Origin: Flemingiibacterium sp045634005
GTDB taxonomy: Bacteria; Bacillota; Clostridia; Oscillospirales; CAG-272
Length of the DNA: 10,127 nucleotides
Assembly: GCA_045634005.1 (NCBI GenBank)
Contig: JAZQZL010000027.1
Location: forward strand, 1-10,127
Reading direction: 5' to 3'
Part shown: in pieces, positions 6,492-10,127 of the stretch
Position numbering within the stretch: position 1 is the first letter of the stretch
Layout of the letters: the number at the start of each line of letters is the position of its first letter
Program-made: the position numbers and the translations under genes
The notes under the pieces: generated by a model
Seen by the model: only the letters and a program-made list of their open reading frames with translations
The model's database searches: none
What the model was told of the DNA's origin: nothing

Positions 6492-6512
6492 TACACAAAA
6501 AGGAGAAGTGCT

Positions 6513-8309
6513 ATGAAACATATCGGATGTGAGAAGGTTACCCTTAATGGTGGACTTTTGCACGACAAGCAGGAGCTTAACAGACTCGTTACCATAAACG
6601 CAGTCTATGACCGTTTCAAAGAAACGGGACGCTTTGATGCGTTCGACTGCAATTGGAAGGAAGGTATGCCATTAAGACCGCATTTCTTCTGGGACTCCGA
6701 CGTTGCAAAATGGATGGAGGGGGCGGCTTACATACTTGCAAAGCACAGAGATGATGAGCTTGAGGCGAAGGTTGAGAGCCTTATTGATAAAATTGAGGAG
6801 CACCAGACTGAGGACGGCTATTTTAACACGTATTTCACCGTAGTTGAGCCGGGCAAGCGCTTCACCGACCGCTTTAAGCACGAGCTTTACTGCGCGGGAC
6901 ACCTTTTAGAGGCGGCACTTGCGTACTGTGTTGCAACCGACAGATCGAGATTCCTTATCCTTATGGAAAAGTACGTTGATCTAATCATAAAGATCTTTAT
7001 CGAGGAAAAGTCCGCAGCGTTTGTAACGCCCGGTCATCCCGAGCTTGAGCTCGCACTTATGCGCGCATACCGTATTACCGGTAAGAAGAAGTACCTCGAT
7101 CTTGCGGGCTTCTTTATAGAGGAGCGCGGAAAGCGTGTCGAGGATAAGACGGGCAGATGCTTCCAGAGTGATACTCCTATCAGAGAAAAGCGTATCGCAG
7201 AAGGTCACGCCGTTCGTCTTTGCTATCTCTACACGGGCGTTGCCGACTACGCATACGAAACGGGTGACAAGGAGCTTTACGAGGCGTGCCGTGCGATCTA
7301 CGACGATATCGTAGAGAGAAAAATGTATATAACCGGCGGTATAGGCTCGACGCATTTCGGCGAGGAGGTTACCGTTCCGTACGACCTCAAGAACGACAGA
7401 GCGTACACCGAAACCTGCGCTGCGATATCGCTTATGTTCTTCTCAAGAAGCATGGCTCTCTTTGATAATAATTCGAGATACGCAGACCTTATCGAGCGTA
7501 TTCTCTATAACGGTATGATGTCCGGCCTTTCGCTTGACGGCAGATCCTTCTTCTACGAAAATCCGCTCGCGATCGACCTCAAAAACTACGACGTTCCCGT
7601 GTCGCACCTCGGCGAGCGCGACAAGTACGCGCCCTTCGAGAGAAAGGCTGTGTTCGAAACGTCCTGCTGTCCTCCCAACTTAAACCGTGTGCTTTCGTCA
7701 GTAGAGGGATATATTTACGCGTACGAAAACAGAGATGTTTTCGTTAACCAGTTTATGTCCTCTCACGCGGCGATAGACGGTATAACCGTGTCGCAGGTTA
7801 CCGATTATCCGAGAAGCGGCGAGGTAAAGATCACGTCGGGCGGCGCGGAGCGTGTTCACGTGAGAATTCCGTCGTGGTGCACCGATTTCGATATAAACGT
7901 GCCGTACGTTATTGAGAACGGCTACGCGGTCATCGAGGCTACGGGCAGAGAGATAATCGTTAATTTCAAGATGACTCCGTTTATAGTGGAGAGCAACGTT
8001 GGCGTGTACGAAAACTGCGGCAAGGTTGCCGTTTGCATGGGTCCGTACGTTATGGCGGCGGAGGGCATTGACAACGGCGAAAACCTCCACTCCATTTTCA
8101 TCGACAAGAATTTCGCGGCAAAGGCGGAATACTGTGAGGAGCTTTGCGGCTACACCGTAGCGGTAAAGGCAAAGAAGAAGCCCCGCGACAACGCGCTCTA
8201 CAGACGCTACACCGACGATTTCGAGGATTTCACGCTGAAGCTCATTCCCTTCGCGGCGTTCGCAAACCGCGGTCCCACGAATATGTGCGTGTGGCTCAAT
8301 ATAAGATAA
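6513..8309 (+). CDS. GH127-family glycosidase, probable beta-L-arabinofuranosidase
   Basis: The 598-residue protein has the pattern of GH127 (formerly DUF1680, beta-L-arabinofuranosidase), slightly shorter than the 658-residue reference HypBA1. An (alpha/alpha)6-barrel catalytic part includes EDGYFNTYF, KHELYCAGHLLEAA, GHPELELALMRAYRITG, ITGGIGS and ERILYNG. Glu300-Thr-Cys302 and Cys385-Cys386 match the Glu and three Cys (338, 340, 417, 418) of HypBA1 that bind zinc, the first of the adjacent Cys pair being the nucleophile. All four are present, so the enzyme should be active. A beta-rich C-terminal part follows. There is no signal peptide, so it acts in the cytoplasm on short imported arabinofuranosides, or on a related sugar, since GH127 specificity varies. 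AAAAGGAG (6497-6504) sets the start. It is single in its transcript, divergent from araC, and ends at a strong hairpin. Confidence 0.92.
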   Translation: MKHIGCEKVTLNGGLLHDKQELNRLVTINAVYDRFKETGRFDAFDCNWKEGMPLRPHFFWDSDVAKWMEGAAYILAKHRDDELEAKVESLIDKIEEHQTEDGYFNTYFTVVEPGKRFTDRFKHELYCAGHLLEAALAYCVATDRSRFLILMEKYVDLIIKIFIEEKSAAFVTPGHPELELALMRAYRITGKKKYLDLAGFFIEERGKRVEDKTGRCFQSDTPIREKRIAEGHAVRLCYLYTGVADYAYETGDKELYEACRAIYDDIVERKMYITGGIGSTHFGEEVTVPYDLKNDRAYTETCAAISLMFFSRSMALFDNNSRYADLIERILYNGMMSGLSLDGRSFFYENPLAIDLKNYDVPVSHLGERDKYAPFERKAVFETSCCPPNLNRVLSSVEGYIYAYENRDVFVNQFMSSHAAIDGITVSQVTDYPRSGEVKITSGGAERVHVRIPSWCTDFDINVPYVIENGYAVIEATGREIIVNFKMTPFIVESNVGVYENCGKVAVCMGPYVMAAEGIDNGENLHSIFIDKNFAAKAEYCEELCGYTVAVKAKKKPRDNALYRRYTDDFEDFTLKLIPFAAFANRGPTNMCVWLNIR

Positions 8310-8315
8310 ATAAAG

Positions 8316-8345
8316 ATCGGCAGAGGTTACTCTGCCGATTTTCTT
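8316..8345. terminator. Bidirectional terminator between the GH127 and PfkB genes
   Basis: Perfect ten-base arms ATCGGCAGAG (8316-8325) and CTCTGCCGAT (8330-8339) enclose loop GTTA and are followed by TTTCTTTATTT on the + strand. On the minus strand the tail is CTTTATTTAT. It lies between two convergent genes, 6 bases from the GH127 stop and next to the PfkB stop, and should serve both. Confidence 0.92.
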
Positions 8346-9247
8346 TATTTGATGATTTCAACCGTAATAGCGTCGTATATGCGCTTTACGTCGTCTGCAC
8401 TCGGTGCGGCAGTGCCGCTTACAAGACACGCCGACGTGCCGTACGATACGGCAAGACGGAGCTGCTCGTCGGGGGATTTGCCGTCTGCGGCGATAAATCC
8501 AGCCACAGTCGAGTCACCTGCTCCGACGGTCGAGAGTGCGGTTATTTTCGGAACGCGTGCGCGGTAGAGCTTGCCATTCGCGGCGAGTATAGCACCGTCG
8601 CCGCCAAGCGATATCATCACGTTTTCGATACCGCCCTCGTGGAGCGCTTTTGCGGTGTCGAAAAGTCCGCGCTCATCCTGCGCGCCGAAATATTCCTCGC
8701 ACTCCTCGGAGTTTGGCTTGATGAGCCACGGCTTTATGCGGCGTATCATATCAAGCGTGACGGATTTTGAGTCGATGACGAGGCGTACGCCTCTCTCTTT
8801 AAGTCGCATCAGAAACGCTTCGGTGTCCTCGCGTGAAATACCCTCGGGAAGGCTTCCCGAAAAGGTCACGGTGCCGCCGTTGGGGATAAGCGCCTCGGCC
8901 TTGGAAAGAAGGGAAGCATCCGTGCTGAAGCCCTTGAAGGAAAGACGCGTTTCCTCACGCTCTGTGTGTATGGTGATGTTCTCGCGAACACGCCCGTCGC
9001 ACGGGATTATCTGCGGCTCGATGCCCTGATTGCAAAGTGCGGACAAAAACTCCTCGCCGCCGTTATGCGGAAGCGCTACTACCGCGGTGTTTTTTACACC
9101 TGCCGAGAGCAGTACGCGAGAAATGTTTATGCCCTTGCCGCCTGCATCGGTGGACCGCGATGCTGCTAAATTTTCACGTCCGAGGCGAAACTCGGGGAGG
9201 GTGACGTGTACGTCGAAAACGGGATTTAAGGTGAGTGTGGTTATCAT
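8345..9247 (-). CDS. PfkB-family sugar-phosphate kinase (1-phosphofructokinase / tagatose-6-phosphate kinase type)
   Basis: The start at 9247 gives 300 residues beginning MITTLTLNP, the hallmark N-terminus of the FruK/LacC/PfkB hexose-phosphate kinases. DAGGKGINISR (34-44) is the substrate-site motif. IKPNSEE lies in the middle, and TVGAGDSTVAGF carries the catalytic base Asp245 and the anion hole of the second PfkB signature. The reaction is ATP-dependent phosphorylation of fructose-1-phosphate or tagatose-6-phosphate, giving the bisphosphate for glycolysis. No PTS or DeoR-type genes accompany it, so the substrate cannot be fixed. The frame stays open upstream to 9931, but that part overlaps the promoter and a + strand phage-type gene. 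The ribosome site is weak (AAAGGT about 14 bases before ATG). It appears monocistronic. Confidence 0.9.
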   Translation of the reverse strand: MITTLTLNPVFDVHVTLPEFRLGRENLAASRSTDAGGKGINISRVLLSAGVKNTAVVALPHNGGEEFLSALCNQGIEPQIIPCDGRVRENITIHTEREETRLSFKGFSTDASLLSKAEALIPNGGTVTFSGSLPEGISREDTEAFLMRLKERGVRLVIDSKSVTLDMIRRIKPWLIKPNSEECEEYFGAQDERGLFDTAKALHEGGIENVMISLGGDGAILAANGKLYRARVPKITALSTVGAGDSTVAGFIAADGKSPDEQLRLAVSYGTSACLVSGTAAPSADDVKRIYDAITVEIIK

Positions 9248-9283
9248 AGCCGTAAGTGTGACCTTTCGTGGATTTATATCAAT

Positions 9284-9312
9284 ATTATACCAGACGTACT
9301 GCGCGCTGTCAA
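9284..9312 (-). promoter_or_regulatory. Consensus promoter of the PfkB kinase gene
   Basis: On the minus strand, TTGACA (9307-9312), 17 bases, then TATAAT (9284-9289), a perfect match to the sigma-A consensus. The start point would be near 9277, giving a 30-base leader. This also supports the ATG at 9247 as the true start. Confidence 0.88.
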
Positions 9313-9407
9313 TAGGCAGCGTTTTTTTAGCGTGTGGCGGAAGTGACGAATATGCTGTATGTGAGGCAGAAAAGACTGTGAAAGCGTACGGCTCGCGGTG
9401 GCGGTGT

Positions 9408-9437
9408 TTGACACGCGTGGAAAACCTTGAATATGCT
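9408..9437 (+). promoter_or_regulatory. Possible promoter of the phage-tail-type operon
   Basis: TTGACA (9408-9413), 18 bases, then TATGCT (9432-9437), with a second TATGCT five bases on. The start point would be near 9444. The -10 is weaker than the others in this window. GAATATGCT (9429-9437) also occurs at 9348-9356 without a clear -35. Confidence 0.55.
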
Positions 9438-9452
9438 ATGCTGATAGCGGTG

Positions 9453-9468
9453 GGCGGTGTATACCGCC
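9453..9468 (+). other. Small hairpin in the leader of the tail operon
   Basis: GGCGGT-GTAT-ACCGCC forms a perfect six-pair stem with a four-base loop, about ten bases after the predicted start point and 14 bases before the Shine-Dalgarno. No T-run follows, so it is not a terminator. It may stabilise the transcript or be a protein site. Confidence 0.45.
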
Positions 9469-9494
9469 TGCACACTACTTTAAGGAGAAGAAAA

Positions 9495-9548
9495 ATGAAA
9501 GGGTACAACGTATTGTTCTGCAATATTTCAGAGGAGGTGAGGTTATGA
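9495..9548 (+). CDS. 17-codon small ORF overlapping the tail gene start
   Basis: ATG at 9495 is preceded by TAAGGAG (9481-9487), a strong Shine-Dalgarno eight bases away. The frame encodes 17 residues (MKGYNVLFCNISEEVRL) and stops at TGA 9546-9548. The stop overlaps the next start as ATGA, and the codons for EEVR carry the Shine-Dalgarno GAGGAGGTGA of the next gene. This layout is typical of translational coupling, so the peptide may serve mainly as a leader that opens the downstream start. I do not recognise the peptide and see no domain. It may equally be a tiny phage protein. Confidence 0.5.
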   Translation: MKGYNVLFCNISEEVRL

Positions 9549-10105
9549 AATACAGCGTAAACGGCGCGAGAATAATTGCCACGGAAAACGAAACGCTCGT
9601 TGCCGGTGCACGAGGCGCGCATATTGCCGAGTTTTCGTTCGATTCCGCGTGGGACGGATACTTCACAAAAAAGGCGGTATTCAAGCGCGAGAATATGGCA
9701 ATCGAGCAGCTTATAGTTGACGGAAAATGCGTTATTCCGTGGGAGGTGCTCACAGATAGCGGCATTCTTCTCGTTGGCGTATATGGCGAGAGTGATGACA
9801 AGCGCCGTCCGACGCTTTGGGCATCGCCCAAGACGGTCAATCCGGGCGCAACAGAGGCGGACAGCTCGCGCGAGCCGACTCCCGACACGTGGCAGCAGAT
9901 GCTCGAAAATATAGCTTCCTTCGCGCCACATATCGGAGAGGGCGGCAATTGGTACGTCGGGGAGTATGACACCGGTGTCAGGGCGGACGGTGAGCCCGGT
10001 GCTGACGGCTACACTCCCGTTCGCGGCACGGACTATTGGACGGAGTCGGACAAAGCCGAAATAAAGGCGTACGTTGACGAGGCAATTCTCGGAGGTGCGT
10101 GGTAA
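9545..10105 (+). CDS. Phage baseplate/tail-fibre-like protein
   Basis: The 186-residue protein starts with a beta-rich domain (residues 1-80) containing GARGAHIAEFSFDSAWDGY, KKAVFKRENM and CVIPWEVLTDSGILLVGVYG. This is the recurring N-terminal module of baseplate or receptor-binding proteins in Firmicutes prophages. A proline/acid-rich linker follows (about 96-115). Residues 149-173 hold the short collagen-like run GEPGADGYTPVRGTDYW, then TESDKAEIKAYVDEAI, a common tail-fibre motif. It would sit in the virion baseplate or a tail-like particle rather than act as an enzyme. The start is supported by GAGGAGGTGA at 9531-9540 and the ATGA overlap with the small ORF. Its TAA overlaps the next ATG (TAATG). 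Family recognition is by motif style, so the exact role is uncertain. Confidence 0.75.
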   Translation: MKYSVNGARIIATENETLVAGARGAHIAEFSFDSAWDGYFTKKAVFKRENMAIEQLIVDGKCVIPWEVLTDSGILLVGVYGESDDKRRPTLWASPKTVNPGATEADSSREPTPDTWQQMLENIASFAPHIGEGGNWYVGEYDTGVRADGEPGADGYTPVRGTDYWTESDKAEIKAYVDEAILGGAW

Positions 10106-10127
10106 TGAGCGTTAATGAAAAAATGAA
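10105..10127 (+). CDS. Start of a further phage-type gene (partial)
   Basis: ATG at 10105 overlaps the preceding TAA and follows GGAGGT (10091-10096) by eight bases. Only seven codons are in the window (MSVNEKM). This N-terminus is often seen, in my recollection, in phage-tail-associated proteins of gut Firmicutes that begin SVNEKMTAIADAIR, commonly placed after a tail-fibre gene. The fragment is too short to be sure. Confidence 0.55.

Noticed and set aside
6406..6498. 31-residue N-terminal extension of the AraC regulator from an upstream ATG
   Set aside because: The region holds both divergent promoters, the palindrome and the GH127 leader. The added residues do not fit the family.
8144..8770. 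208-codon + strand frame spanning the end of the GH127 gene and the kinase gene
   Set aside because: It crosses a strong bidirectional terminator, shows no domain, and overlaps two well-supported genes.
9453..9468. Hairpin as terminator or riboswitch
   Set aside because: The stem is only six pairs with no T-run and no known aptamer features.
9248..9931. N-terminal extension of the PfkB kinase frame
   Set aside because: It would run through the kinase's own consensus promoter and overlap the tail gene. The family begins at MITTLTLNP (9247).
2928..10127. Direct repeat of the tRNA 3' end as an integration site
   Set aside because: Scanning by eye found no second copy of the GGTTCGAATCC region in the window, so an attachment site is not called.
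1..10127. CRISPR array, IS element or transposase
   Set aside because: No spaced direct repeats, no terminal inverted repeats around an ORF, and no transposase motif were seen.

Overview
The window looks like a chromosomal piece of a low-to-mid GC Gram-positive bacterium, most likely an uncultured gut-type member of Clostridia (Bacillota). The evidence is strong purine-rich Shine-Dalgarno sites, near-consensus sigma-A promoters, a YnbB-type PLP enzyme next to murD, a GH127 arabinofuranosidase with AraC- and LacI-type regulators, and a Firmicutes-style phage tail gene. No species is claimed.

Region 1 (1-2785, + strand) holds the end of murD (peptidoglycan precursor ligase), a full-length YnbB/methionine gamma-lyase-like PLP enzyme and a multi-spanning polysaccharide/lipid flippase. 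They are packed with 17- and 21-base gaps, as in an operon. Region 2 (2795-2965) is a tRNA-Arg(CCT) unit with a near-consensus promoter, partly inside an inverted repeat, and a strong terminator.

Region 3 (2976-8309) is a divergent catabolic locus. Leftward run an AraC regulator, a LacI regulator with its own promoter and a palindrome at its predicted start point, and a neutral-ceramidase-like zinc amidohydrolase whose ATG directly follows the lacI stop codon. Rightward runs a GH127 enzyme with its E-T-C and C-C zinc/catalytic residues. The araC and GH127 promoters share one -10 element and a palindrome covers one -35, so the two directions should be mutually exclusive. No transporter is visible. 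The enzymes lack signal peptides, so they would act inside the cell on an imported substrate.

Region 4 (8316-9312) is a convergent terminator followed by a monocistronic PfkB-family sugar-phosphate kinase on the minus strand, with a perfect consensus promoter. Region 5 (9408-10127, + strand) is the start of a phage-tail-type operon: promoter, a 17-codon ORF, a baseplate/tail-fibre-like protein and the first codons of another gene, all with overlapping stop/start codons. No gene-free stretch exceeds 300 bases; the longest (9248-9494) holds two divergent promoters and a small hairpin.
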